Assembly: GCA_030220185.1 (NCBI GenBank) | Contig: JASPKZ010000423.1 | Span: 1,381,501-1,445,500, forward strand | Length of the DNA stretch: 64,000 nucleotides | Reading direction: 5' to 3' | DNA from: Diploptera punctata | Taxonomy: Eukaryota; Arthropoda; Insecta; Blattodea; Blaberidae | Shown here: in pieces, positions 21,573 through 31,679 of the stretch | Numbering within the stretch: position 1 is the stretch's first letter | Layout: each line of letters begins with the position of its first letter | Notes under the pieces: generated by a model | Told to the model about the DNA's origin: nothing | Seen by the model: the letters and a program-made list of their open reading frames with translations, nothing else | The model's database searches: none | Position numbers and translations under genes: made by a program

Positions 21573-21744
21573 AACTAACTAAATCGCTTGCACTATCGAA
21601 TCCGTAGGTTAATGGCCGCGTGCACATAAACTCTCCAAATATCCCTATCCTGCGCTATTTTTTTCCAATTAGTCCCTGTATAATCTACTTCCCTCAAATC
21701 CCACCTCATTCTTGGTCTACCAACTGTGCATTTTTCCTTCTGGC
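21573..21744 (-). pseudogene. LINE-A 172-bp insertion with 14-bp target duplication
   Basis: Severely 5'-truncated LINE-A. Flanking copies of TTTTAGCTACAGAT at 21559-21572 and 21745-21758 are identical, so this is an authenticated target-primed insertion with exact ends. It carries only the GRPRMRW-to-tail segment. Confidence 0.92.
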
Positions 21745-21784
21745 TTTTAGCTACAGATGACATACATATAATCATCTAGAAAGT

Positions 21785-22009
21785 TTTACTTACTTTATTT
21801 TACTTTATATTATTCTAATTTTATTATATTCCATGTTTTTGTTAGTATTAGCTAGTATTAGATAACATCATCATTGTATTTTGTTTAGTCTGTATTTTAA
21901 TAATATCTTAAAATTGTAATAAATCCGAAATGTTTGTATAATTTTGTTATTCCGCTGGTTGAGTGGAAGAGAAGGTATTATGGCCTTAACTCTGCCAGCT
22001 AAAATAAAG

Positions 22010-22015
<6 letters not shown>
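21785..22015 (+). mobile_element. LINE 3' UTR (Jockey-like)
   Basis: Ends GTGGAAGAGAAGGTATTATGGCCTTAAC..CCAGCTAAAATAAAGC followed by (ATT)n at 22011-22070. The same 3'-UTR signature follows the ORF2 terminus at 5139-5300 on the minus strand. No coding region remains here. Confidence 0.6.
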
Positions 22016-22069
<54 letters not shown>

Positions 22070-22129
22070 GATTATTAACATAATCATCATCAGCATCAAG
22101 GATTGGACCTGCTAGTCTGTTCCGATCTC

Positions 22130-22400
22130 ATGTTAGAATTGGTCTGTCTCAGCCGGCATTTTTACCATGAGACTTGAAAGTATAAATATTGATGTCCCCT
22201 GAAGACGTTACTGGCGTCTCGCAGGGTAAGATATCTGATGGGGCTGCCATCTACGACTCGATATCAAACCGTCTGCTGTATTAACCCCAACAGAAGGGGT
22301 ACCTCTTCTGCTCTGCTGACCATTGAGGATTTTATCCTTGTTACCCCGGAGATGGGACAGACTGAGTGTTGACGGTGACTTGGCGCCGTCCGTGTGCTGC
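22130..22400 (+). repeat. repeat F, copy 1
   Basis: Shares with 57190-57528: GATGTCCCCTG.AGA.GTTACTGG, CTCGCAGGGTAAGATAT, TGATGGGGCTGC and CTCTGCTGACC.ATGAGGATTTT. The CCGGAGATGGG motif also occurs at 24905. Unclassified. Plausibly an untranslated end of a LINE, since copies flank Jockey-type sequence here. Confidence 0.55.
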
Positions 22401-22680
22401 TCTGTAACCTACAAGGTCGTACTTGGCAGCCAAATTCCTTTGTGGCTATCATTAATGGGTTATAGCTCTTTTCAACCCTAGCCATATGGTGACAAGATGT
22501 TTTCGTCAAGCAAGTCAATAGATTTTGTAAATTGTGAAAATTATCACACTATATAGGACGTCAGAAACTGCACAGCTGGCAAGCAGAGAGTCCGAAAGCC
22601 AGACAGTGCAGTACTGAACCTCACTATATTAGGCGAGTACACTCACACAATTTACTTGGTAGGCCATCTGTAATTTTGTT

Positions 22681-24497
22681 TTATGCAAAGCATAGGTTAA
22701 ATATACGATTCATAAAGAGGAAACGCTCCATAGGAGTGGAAAGTCGAGCCAATAATGGCTCGACTTTCCGGAGCATTGCCTCTACTGTATCGTTTGAAGG
22801 TAAAGTACACTGTAGCGGGCTCTGAACTGGAGCATTGCTGTTTACATTATTGTTTGGTAAAGCGTTGCCAGATTGTAAGGCTGCAGTATAGGAAACATTT
22901 GGAGTAACTGGTGTGGAATTAAAGGTTCGAGGTTGAGCTGGAAGTTTCGGGACAGGTCGAGTGACTTGGTTGTATTTTTCTTGAGCTGCCTGAAAAGCAG
23001 GACAAGCTCTATAGGAAGCTGGATGGCCAGACTCCCCGCAATTTGCGCACTTTAGCAAATTTTTGTTGCGCTGTGCTTCAGCCTTAACTGCGCACTCTTT
23101 GTGACTGTGAGACCCAGCACAGACAACACAACGTGGAGTCCGGTTGCATCCAGGGAAAGTATGGTTAAAGGACTGACAACGAAAACATTGTTTCAGCCCA
23201 GAGCGCGGCCTGTAAGGTTCAATCGCAACAACAGTAAACAAAAGTCGCCTCAAGTTCTCTATTTCCCGGCCTTGAGGAGTGTTCTCTAACTCAAGAATCC
23301 AGATAGGTAGCTTTACAGTAAGATCATTTTCAGTTTTAGAAATTTGTTTTATCGTCTTGAGAGGATATCCTAGTGAAAGGATTTCCTCTCGTATGTCGTT
23401 TAGAGGTATGCTTGAGGGCAGCCTTTTGAGTACCAGTCTCAATGGAAGATCTTTTTTGAGTTGGTAAGTATAATATTCCTTATTTAAGGAACGAAAATAC
23501 TCCTTTAACTTTAAAAAGTCATCCAGATTTGAGGCATAGTACCGCAATCCTTCTGATACATTAACTACTTTGAAAGGTTCAGAAAGTAAGTTTCTAAGCT
23601 CCCGGTTCATACGGAACAAGTCCCCGTGACCAGTTATAGTAATTGGTGGAGGTCTTTGTCCCATACGAACAGGGTTATCAGAAGGTGCATTCACTGTTGG
23701 AACGGTTGGTGTACTTTCCTCCATTGGAGATGGCTCTACCTGTGAAGATGTTCCAGCTATTGGTGTAGAAGGTTCAGCTAAAACTGAAGAAGTATTTTCT
23801 ATCGCAATTGCTGGGACAACAGCAGGGGTTGCCACTGTTTGTTTGAATTTATCAGAATTTTGGAACATATTAACAATACGTTCCTTGTGTTCTTTACGTG
23901 ATAGTATAATTCTTTCTCTTTCAGAAAGTGTGACACCTTCTTTAGCTTTAGAAGGTATAGCACTCTCTTTAGCTTTAGGAGGTATAACACTTTCTTTAAC
24001 TTTTGATTTTTTCCCCAGATTTCTTTTTCTTTTTCTTTTCTTTAGGGATAGCCCCTGTAGGAGCATCACCAATTTCACTAATTTCAGTGTCTGATTTTGA
24101 TTCTATTTGCTTCTGAAATAGGAAACAAGCAGTTTGTATTTCAGTAGCGCAAGCTCTCAATTCAGTATGAAAATTTAGTAAATAAGTCAAGTCCCGGCTC
24201 GTATTTATCAATAATTTTGTTCAAGCGATCCAAACAGTGGCTTGTAATATCCCCAGCTGACTCGGACCTCTCAAATTCTTGGTAGGTTTGAAAGTAATTT
24301 ATTATTATCATAAATGTACCCCGGATATGGTGAAGAATAGCCTTGATTTCTTCACTCTCCTTACGTTTAAATTTACATGAAGCAACATGCTTCTCAAATT
24401 TACTATCAGCATCCTCCCAATAAATGAGAGGTCCGTAGTCTTCAACATCCATTGACCCACTTATATCTAGCATAGATGCCATGCTTGGTATATGCAA
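22681..24497 (-). pseudogene. Jockey-type LINE ORF1 (gag-like) with two frameshifts
   Basis: Minus-strand gag-like protein spread over three frames: 24497-24162 (starts MHIPSMASMLD), 24211-23996 and 24078-22681, so two frameshifts near 24180 and in the A-rich 24000-24040 stretch. In the last 465-residue segment: three short KAKES/IP-type repeats at about 26-50; a Pro/Ser/Thr-rich linker 85-145; a PRE_C2HC-like region about 210-285; then three zinc knuckles, CX2CX4HX4C at 298-311, CX2CX3HX4C at 317-329 and CX2CX4HX6C at 344-359. This combination is characteristic of ORF1 of Jockey-clade LINEs, an RNA-binding nucleocapsid-like protein that packages LINE RNA. No ORF2 follows: after the stop the sequence runs into repeat F within 300 bp. 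Expected ORF1 length, about 600 residues, is otherwise preserved. Confidence 0.88.
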
Positions 24498-24860
24498 AAA
24501 ACACTAATTACACTTGTCACCAACACTAAGGTAGAACTTTAACACAAAAAACACTTTGCGCTGAACTATAACACTTATTGACGCCACAAAGCACACGATA
24601 TATATATTAGTGCTAATTTGCACTATAAACACTGGACCGGGCACGTGCCCGGTCTTAAGGCTGCCACGCACTTTAATTGGCCAATAGGAACACTTTTTAT
24701 TTCGGCCAATCACAGCACACTAAACTACCGGTCACCATACACAATCAAGACAGACTCGATGTTGCTGGACAATTTCGATGTTCGATGCTCGTGCTATACC
24801 ACAGTAGCGGAAGCTGATGGTGGTATCGGCGGAGCCGATTTACGAAGTTTCTAGGAGAGT
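24498..24860 (-). other. probable 5' leader of the Jockey-type element
   Basis: Lies immediately upstream of the ORF1 start; contains a perfect CCGGGCACGTGCCCGG palindrome at about 24637-24652. No coding content recognised. Assignment as leader or promoter is by position only. Confidence 0.35.
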
Positions 24861-24894
24861 TTCAATGATGCTATATCTTCAGAAGCTCAAAGTA

Positions 24895-25115
24895 GAATGA
24901 ATGCCGGAGATGGGTCTTCATATTATTCCCTTATATATTCCGTTATACCCCGAGAGACTGGGTCCTTGACAGAAATTAGTCACTAGTAATTAGTGTTCAC
25001 CCCCGCGACGAGAACGCGCCTGTCAAGAGTTAGCCATCTGCATATAGTTACAGAATTTACCCCCGATAAGCGTTGGATCGGGTTAATAGCCTTGTATATT
25101 TCCAAGGCTGAAGAC

Positions 25116-25116
<1 letters not shown>
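24895..25116 (+). repeat. repeat F-related end
   Basis: Shares CCGGAGATGGGTCTTCATAT with 57410 and a similar position in repeat F copy 1, then a different end (CCGATAAGCGTTGGATCGGG..CCAAGGCTGAAGAC) leading into (ATT)n at 25117-25168, as in a LINE 3' end. Confidence 0.45.
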
Positions 25117-25165
<49 letters not shown>

Positions 25166-25167
<2 letters not shown>

Positions 25168-25490
25168 GTTCGAACTTCGTGGTCTTTATAGGAAGCCAGA
25201 TATAATAAGAACAGTTAAGTCTCTAGACAGCGATGGGCAGAACATGTTGCACGTATGGGGAATGAAAGACTTGCATGAAAGCTTATTCAGGAAAGCCAGA
25301 GGGAAAACGCCCAGTTGGTAGACCAAGAATGAGGTGGGAGAACAACATTAACTATGATTTAAGGGAAGTAGATTATACAGGGAATGATTGGAAAGCATTA
25401 TCTCAGGATAGGGATGAATGGAGAGCTTATGTCCGCGCGGCCATGAACCTACGGGTTCGATAGTGCCAGTGAGTAAATAAGTAAGTAAGT
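25166..25490 (+). pseudogene. LINE-A 3' copy
   Basis: 5'-truncated at the ELRGLYRKPDIIRTVKS region; encodes GRPRMRWENNINYDLREVDY with good conservation, ending RVR stop and GTGCCAGTGAGTAAATAAG. The GHVARM part is damaged (single-base losses near 25232 and 25276). It begins at the edge of an (ATT)n tract. Confidence 0.85.
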
Positions 25491-25498
25491 ATTATTGT

Positions 25499-25713
25499 TA
25501 TTAAAATATATATGTAGTCAATATGCCCATTTCACCAATTAATGTTTTAAAATGGTCAACAAGTTTCTACAGCCAAGCTGTCATTCTCAAGACCAGATAT
25601 TGACTCAGTCAATATCTGGTCTTGAGAATGACAGCTTGGCTGTAGAAACTTGTTGACCATTTTAAAACATTAATTGGTGAAATGGGCATATTGACTACAT
25701 ATATATTTTAATA
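25499..25713. repeat. perfect palindrome, 107-bp arms, PLE-like with hammerhead motif
   Basis: Arms 25499-25605 and 25607-25713 are exact reverse complements around one central C. Each arm contains TGGTC (stem I), a damaged box, a stem II ACAGC/GCTGT, GAAA (25645-25648), a two-base-pair stem III (AC..GT) and GACCA (25655-25659), that is, a hammerhead layout. The outer part of each arm is related to the ends of the foldback at 41657-42240. Confidence 0.9.
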
Positions 25714-25779
25714 TTATATCACCAAGAAGATCACTTGTGTATTAAATTATTGTTATTGTTATTATTTTTTTTGACAACA

Positions 25780-26545
25780 TAACAACACGGAGGGCTCCCC
25801 GAATGGGGCTCCCGGAATGAGAGATCAGCTCAAAGTCAGAGCCTTATCTGAGATAATACAACATTAAGACGAAACACGTCATTCACTCACACATATTCAT
25901 ACAAAATATGGAGAATATGATAATTGTAACTATGATGACATGTTGGACCCATCCACCACCCCAAGGGATTCCTGGAGATAACTCTCCTACTCCCCAGTTT
26001 ATTGCGAAACCACTTCGGAACTTCATTGACTTAAAATCAACACCCCGGGGAGGAGGAGTTGGAGTTTCCATTCGGGTAGAATGGTTTGAGCTTAAGTAGT
26101 ACGCCAGATCGTTCGCCCCTGACGACCCCGCAGTTGGTTCACGGGCTCCATGAGCCTGGCCGTGAGGACCGCTTTGCTTGGGAGCATTGCAGATCCACCG
26201 ACCATCTCCCTGTTCTACCTCCAAGGACGCATCCTGCAGCCGTTGTGAGATCTGCTAGGCAACAACCCATCGTAGTGTGAGCCTACAGTACATCCAGGTG
26301 CTCATCTCCTGACGACCTCACAATTGATCCACGAGCCCATAGGCTTAGCCGGGAGTCAGCGCGGGTTCTCGCATCTGGGCTGCTCTGGGCCGTGCCCTGT
26401 TTCCGTGAACTAGAATATGCGAATCGTGGTGTAGATTAGGGAGGACAAGTTGAGACTTGGGAGTATGGTCGATGTGACCGAGGTATCCCAAGGGGTGGAG
26501 GATTGAGTTCAACTTTTCTACCTCCCAGGGACGTGTCCTGCCAGA
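25780..26545. repeat. GC-rich unclassified block with internal repeats
   Basis: Strikingly GC-rich against its surroundings. CCTGACGACC recurs at about 26118 and 26309, each followed by a related TGG/GATCCACG.G..CCAT segment, and CTACCTCC..GGACG.(A/G)TCCTGC recurs at about 26216 and 26515, so at least two imperfect units exist. The minus frame 26224-25883 (113 codons) and plus frames are open but resemble no family I know. Ends at a SINE1 variant. Confidence 0.5.
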
Positions 26546-26549
26546 TGAT

Positions 26550-26703
26550 GTTCGGGGACTATTTGGGTCCTAAAGTTTTTTGACATTTGTCTTACAGGTG
26601 AGGAAAAATCCCGAAAAAAATCGCCCAAGAAACTTGTTCGGACCGTGGATGGAACCCGAGCCTGCAGCGAACGCTACCCCGAGACCACAGCGGTTGACTT
26701 ACA
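26550..26703 (-). mobile_element. SINE1 variant, head-proximal half
   Basis: Minus strand: GTCAACCGCTGTGGTCTCGG head with A-box, degenerate B-box GGTTCCATCC, then AAACTTGTTTC-type body and CCTGTAAGACAAATGTC. The tail half is missing and the body diverges from the main SINE1. Confidence 0.7.
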
Positions 26704-26782
26704 CTAAAATATGAAGGACAAAATTTTCTGCAACCCATGTTGAGCGGAAATGACGGTTATACAATTTTCGGTCAATATATTA

Positions 26783-27030
26783 CAAACAGGAAGGTCGAGA
26801 GTTCGAATCCCAGTGGGGTCAGGATTTTCAAACTGACTCAAATTTTCTGGCTGCACTATGACCCTGAGGTCGACTCAACCTCCTACTTATATGGGTGTAA
26901 ATGTGGCAACCACGTACGACTGAATACCCACCTGACGTCACACGTCGAGTATCTAGAAAAATGGGAACCTTAACTTTCTACTACCGCAAGAGCCTTCTAG
27001 CTTGTAGTGGAATGACTTTACATTACACTA
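26783..27030 (+). mobile_element. SINE2 copy
   Basis: Starts after the A-box with AGGTCGAGAGTTCGAATCCC (B-box GTTCGAATCCC) and runs through AAACTGACTCAAATTTTCTGG to CTTGTAGTGGAATGACTTTAC. Well diverged from 61279-61582. Confidence 0.75.
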
Positions 27031-27149
27031 CTTTCGTTAGTATATTGATGTGCTTAGCCAGCCTTGGTTCCAAGATGTGAAGTCATTTTGTCCTGGTAAT
27101 TTTGAATCAGTGTCCACAAATGTGGGTTAACATTTTGAATAATGACTTA

Positions 27150-27412
27150 CTACTCACTGATACTGTCGAACCAAGGGGTTAATGGACATAAGCTCTACAT
27201 ACATCTTTATCCTGAAATATACCAATCATCCCCTGTAGACCTAATTCACGATCCTCAAATCATGGTTAATGTTATTATTCCACCTTATTCTTTGCCTCCC
27301 TACTAGGCGCATTTTCTCAGTATTTCCTACAATAAATCTTCATAGTACTCTTTCATTCTCCTTTGTGTCACAAGTCCTATTTTTCGCAGTCTACGAGACT
27401 TAATTGATCATA
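27150..27412 (-). pseudogene. LINE-A 3' fragment
   Basis: Minus-strand 3' end (TACTCACTGATACTGTCG) through GRP..MRW remnants to the RTCDT/SRRLR region near 27400; strongly decayed, with deletions in the Ala-Ala-Met-Asn coding part. Confidence 0.7.
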
Positions 27413-27659
27413 TATATATATATATACCCAACTCAAGCAATTATTTTTCTTTTCATGTCATATTTGCCTTCATTGCCAAATGTCAAAAATATAGTTATAA
27501 CATCTATATACAAGCGTTACTACTATAAACTAAATATTCTCTTTAAAAATTTGCTTACCAATTATGGTGGCCAAAGATGACAGTTGGAACGATATCCCGC
27601 TACCTCTCATGTAAATTGAGAATACTACATATATAAGACATATAAATGTTTGTGTTAGG

Positions 27660-27765
27660 ATTCCTGAGTAGCTCAGATGTTTAGAGCGCTAAACGTACAC
27701 AGTTTAGAGACTCGGGTTCAAATCCCGACTCAGACATTTATTTTTCTTTTCATGTTATATATATG
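27660..27765 (+). mobile_element. tRNA-like SINE7 head
   Basis: Cloverleaf-like: acceptor part CTGAG/CTCAG, D arm GCTC/GAGC, anticodon stem TAAAC/GTTTA with loop GTACACA (anticodon ACA), T arm CGGG TTCAAAT CCCG. A-box TAGCTCAGATG and B-box GGTTCAAATCC are intact. It is followed by CATTTATTTTTCTTTTCATG, and the same 3' end occurs 300 bp upstream at 27424-27463, so it looks like a duplicated retroposon rather than a lone tRNA gene. Cys-ACA anticodons are not expected in animals. Confidence 0.6.
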
Positions 27766-28465
27766 AGGACAGGAACATTTTGAAATCCCAGTCCAGACTA
27801 ATCTCGAGTCCGAGCCTCAAGATTCAGATAATCAGATTCTTCTAGAATCAACGCATCTGGATAAGAAAGTCTACAGAGGTGGTATTCTGGCTGCATACGA
27901 TCCAAATTGAACTCCTTCGCTTATAAGAAATCCTGCTGCCGCCCGTGACATTCGAAAGCAGTAATTTGAGCAACGAATCAACAATGCATCAAAATAATTA
28001 TTTTCCTCTCCTATAATTTCATTTTGAATTGTCAATTGAACCTGAGATAAATAAATCAGTTGCAGAATACGCCTATCATTGTAGGATAGAAGATTAACAA
28101 AATACTATACGGTAGTGTTTTTCTTAATTCATTGTAGAAATATGATATAATCGTGTCCCATTGGAGATCAATAATAATTATACGCAAGTAGGCTAATTTT
28201 AATCTTATTAAATTATTTTGTAGTAGGAGAGTTACAGTTAATTCCAGGAGGCATTAATATGCATTCTTTCTAATAAATTAGAGTAGTTAGGTATGAAATT
28301 AGCTGAAGATAATGAGCAAGGGATGGTTATTGCTTTTTAAGAATTAATCGAAAGCAAATCCATATTAAACCATTTTAAAATTATTTCGTAATCCATTGTT
28401 TACTGTTTCATGTGTTTTGGCAATTTTCCCTTCAAATATTAAAACAGTATATCTATAGAAATAGT
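27766..28465. other. unassigned AT-rich sequence
   Basis: No family or coding region recognised. Confidence 0.4.
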
Positions 28466-28565
28466 AATTGGAATATATGGAACAAAATGGATCTAAGTAC
28501 TGTGCCTTGAGGCACACCTATTTTCATGTCAAATTCAAACAATTTATAGTGATAACCGGAGGAAA
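28466..28565 (-). pseudogene. short LINE RT fragment (GVPQGTVL motif)
   Basis: Minus strand encodes GVPQGTVLRSILFHIF, the RT motif B (GVPQGSVLGP type) of Jockey/CR1/I-type LINEs. About 30 codons recognised; nothing flanking it could be matched. Confidence 0.6.
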
Positions 28566-29317
28566 AATGAATTGCTCAAAACAAATTTAACAGCAAATTA
28601 ATTTATAACAAATAAATTATGAAGGAAAACTGAATTTGAAATCATGTTCCTTCTAACATAGGCCTAAAATAAATAAATACTTAATTGCTTTGTAGGCAAA
28701 AGAAAAATATACATTGGACATACAAATTTCAAAATTCGGATGACTTTTTTAATTAACACAATTTATTGGTAGATTATTGATTATCTGGACAAATACATCA
28801 ATATTACTGATTCAGGTAAATAATGGAAATGACTAAACATTATTGCAATTAGGTTCTTGTTTAATTTGTGCATGTTCCATATCAAATTTTTCTATGACGT
28901 ACATTGAGATAATTACAATTTCACGCTCTCCCTAACAAAACAACAGTACGTATTGCTAATCATTATTTATAAATTTTTAATTAAAATGAAAGTGTACCAA
29001 TGGTAAGATCAATAAATTAAACGGCAGAGTCTAATTGGCTTACCAATTATTTAATGAACCAATTAGCTCCGCATTGCTTATTAAAAGTTTTTAACCTTTT
29101 GGTTGTTTTGCCATTATCGAATGCTTTATGTTTTTTACATTGTTATATATTTCTAGTAATTTGGTAAGCTCCTAGTAAAAATAGTATATTTTGTGAAACT
29201 AATTTTTGTATATTTTACTGTGTATTGGACAAATTAAGTTTGGTAAAGTATATAACCGAAAAAGCTAATTAAAACTAAAGTAGGAGAAAAATATATACAT
29301 ATATTTTATTATTGTAT
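28566..29317. other. unassigned AT-rich sequence
   Basis: No structure recognised. Confidence 0.4.
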
Positions 29318-29695
29318 ATTGAAGACACTGCAAACAAGATAAATCAATTTAATTATATGTGTGGCATAATAAAACAAAGTCTCGGGCAGTAGAAAGGAGA
29401 CACTTTTAAAATTCTATAAAACAATGGCGGTTCTAACAATGCTATACGGATCAGAACACTGGGTCTTAACAAAAAATCAAGAACGAAGAATAGAAAATTC
29501 ACAAAGTAAGTGTTGGAGGAGTGTGGCTTGTTATATGATAGCAGATCGGAAACAAATCAAAAATATACGATGGAAACTAAATATATTCAAGCTATTACAC
29601 AGTATTGCACAATGCAGAGACGAATGCATGGACCACATCAATAGAATGGTTAGCAACAGAATCCTTAAACAGATTCTTCACGTATAATTTGAAAT
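29318..29695 (+). pseudogene. LINE-M 3' coding end
   Basis: Frame 29424-29687 carries MAVLTMLYGSEHWVLTKNQE, then ADRKQI..IRWKLNIFKLL, and DHINRMVSNRILKQILHV, a GHI.RM-type terminus. An upstream frame (29318-29400) supplies the INQFNYMCGIIKQSLG part with a frameshift between. 5' and RT parts absent. Confidence 0.75.
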
Positions 29696-30539
29696 CTTGA
29701 AAGTTTCACATTTACGTCTGTTTCAGTTTTTGTGCTTATAGTAAAATTACAACGCAAATAATAAAAATGTGTTACTTGTTCCAGAGTTTGTTGTCTATAA
29801 ACAATTGAACGCTAAATTTATCTGGTGTTAACTCGTCTAGTTTCTCACCCAACTTGCAAATAATGAAGCGATTCCCGGGGATAGAGTATCCCTAAATGTG
29901 TGTAAAAATGTTGGCAATTGCCTCTATCGGGAACGTGTGTTATCACATTGGTCAACGTGACGCTAGCAGTCACTTGTTCTTTGATCGAATATTAATTGTT
30001 TGTACCCTGACATATAGTAGCCAAAAAATTTCCCTCCCTGGAGACGTGGGTTATGTGAAAGTATATACGAAGCGAGTGGTCAAATTAGAAAAAGGAACAT
30101 TTGTTGTGACTATTATATCTTTGCGATTCTTGTAAGTTCTGTTGAGTGCTACTGAAAACTTGTGAATTATAACAATTTACTTGTTCATTATAAAGAAAGT
30201 TCATTTGATAAAGTAGCAAAGAATTATGAATTTATAATGCGTGATTGGCAGCTATTTGCATTATTAAAGCAATGCTGAACTTCATGACTTTTTAATTCAC
30301 TTACGAATTTCACAAAGACAAACAAAAATTTCTAAAGAAGTCTCTGTAATACCGAATCAGAATAAGTTTTCTTCTTTACATTAAAACGGAGTTTAGTTTA
30401 GTTACGTTGGATTATCCTCAAATTCGATTTTACAGCTTTTATATTTCTTTAAACATTAGACTCATGTTTAAGCTTTATAGCTTAAAATTTTATCGACAAT
30501 TTAAAGGGTACATGATTCCAGAACTCAGACCATGTTTAA
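29696..30539. other. unassigned sequence
   Basis: An 80-codon plus frame at 29896-30135 has no recognisable motif; no start context or neighbours support it as a gene. Confidence 0.4.
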
Positions 30540-30755
30540 TTTTTTCTTCGCCTCATTCGTGATTGAAATTATTATTTTTAGATATTCGAATTCAGTTACT
30601 TCTTCAAAATATCTGTAATTTTTTTTTAACTTTACATTTTCATTATATAATATTCTTCAACGTATGATCTTATATTTAGTTTCATTAATACTTACTTTCT
30701 GTCCTAGTTTCTCAGTGTTATTTAATAGAATGTGTGTGTTTGGCTTTTAATATTA
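30540..30755 (-). pseudogene. LINE-A internal (RT) fragment
   Basis: Minus strand matches the segment found at 4740-4885 and 59450-59655: VNI.KTKYM and F.YL region (30580-30700) and the TQ(L).NTEKLG part near 30700. It lacks the usual 3' end, which is rare for LINE-A copies here and suggests a secondary deletion. Confidence 0.6.
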
Positions 30756-31260
30756 CTTACATTAAAAAAAATATATAGGCTATATTTCGACTAGTTGAGA
30801 ACAAAGTTTGGAAAAACTGCACTTAAACTTTCCTGATGTATTTTCAAAGTCCTATAGAATAACAGTGCGCATGCGCCAGAGTTTATAGAGCCAGCGATAA
30901 CCAACCATCGATTATTATCCTTGCCACATATCGTTTGTTATCGATATCGTTCATACAGCTTATGCTAGATGGCAGCACGTAGCTATGAAATTTAAATGAC
31001 AAATCTTTGCAATAAATCCCCAAATCTATGTTAAAGAACTAGGCCCTATATTAATAATATTAAAATAACCAAACGTTTATTAAAATTGGGTGTACACTTA
31101 CTTATAACTTCCTAACGCCCTTCCAACCACCGATAACATAAACCAGCGAATAAAAAATCGTAGACTAAATAATATACACTGTGGAGAAAATAGCAGCATC
31201 ACAATATATTTTAGCACTGTCATAATATTGTGATTGCGTATTTAAATAAATACTTGAAAA

Positions 31261-31455
31261 TTCTATTGAGATCATTCTATGACCGGCGTTTATTATGTGC
31301 TTAGCGTAATTAGACTTTCCATATGCGTACACGAAATCGTTACGATGTTCTTTAAACTGTATATTGAACATCGTAACGATTTCGTATACGCATATGGAAA
31401 GTCTAATTACGCTAAGCACATAATAAACGCCGGTCATAGAATGAACTCAATAGAA
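31261..31455. repeat. inverted duplication of a PLE GIY-YIG segment
   Basis: Arms 31261-31350 and 31366-31455 (90 bp each, about two mismatches) around a 15-bp loop. Both arms encode the same EHRNDFVYAYGKSNYAKHII peptide, one on each strand, so a coding segment has been duplicated head to head. Confidence 0.9.
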
Positions 31456-31614
31456 GACACCCTTACAATAGTACACAAAGAGGGAAATCCAACTAAAATC
31501 AACCTATTGGAAGACCTGTAAATTATTAAGGAAATAGACAACAAGCTTTTAATAAATGAAAGCACTCCCACACTAAACAACCCACTATACGATATCGTCA
31601 GGAAGAAGCTTTAG
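31360..31614 (+). pseudogene. Penelope-like element, GIY-YIG endonuclease C-terminus
   Basis: Plus strand: EHRNDFVYAYGKSNYAKHII, NAGHRMNSIEDTL, then INLLEDL, an in-frame TAA at 31519, IIKEIDNKLLINESTPTLNN, PLYDIV. The H-x(3)-F..KS.YA.H...GH order followed by LE..E I.K and LLNE..NPLY is the C-terminal GIY-YIG domain of Penelope-like reverse transcriptases. It would cut target DNA to prime cDNA synthesis. The catalytic GIY and YIG residues lie upstream and are missing, replaced by the inverted arm. Confidence 0.8.
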
Positions 31615-31679
31615 TCAAGACAAATCCACATTAGGACCGCAAAATCAAACATCATATTGGATGTTGTAGCGAAGAGTGA

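Noticed and set aside
24618..24854. 78-codon plus frame near the Jockey ORF1 start
   Set aside because: Lies in the probable leader of the minus-strand element and includes its GC-rich palindrome; no family resemblance.
27662..27737. genuine tRNA-Cys gene
   Set aside because: The cloverleaf folds, but ACA is not an expected animal Cys anticodon and the duplicated 3' tail indicates a SINE head.
29896..30135. 80-codon plus frame as a small gene
   Set aside because: No motif, no repeat copy, no supporting context; length is within chance expectation for this composition.
31165..31437. 90-codon minus frame sharing its start peptide with the plus frame 31279-31521
   Set aside because: Identical peptides on both strands are produced by the inverted duplication, not by two genes.
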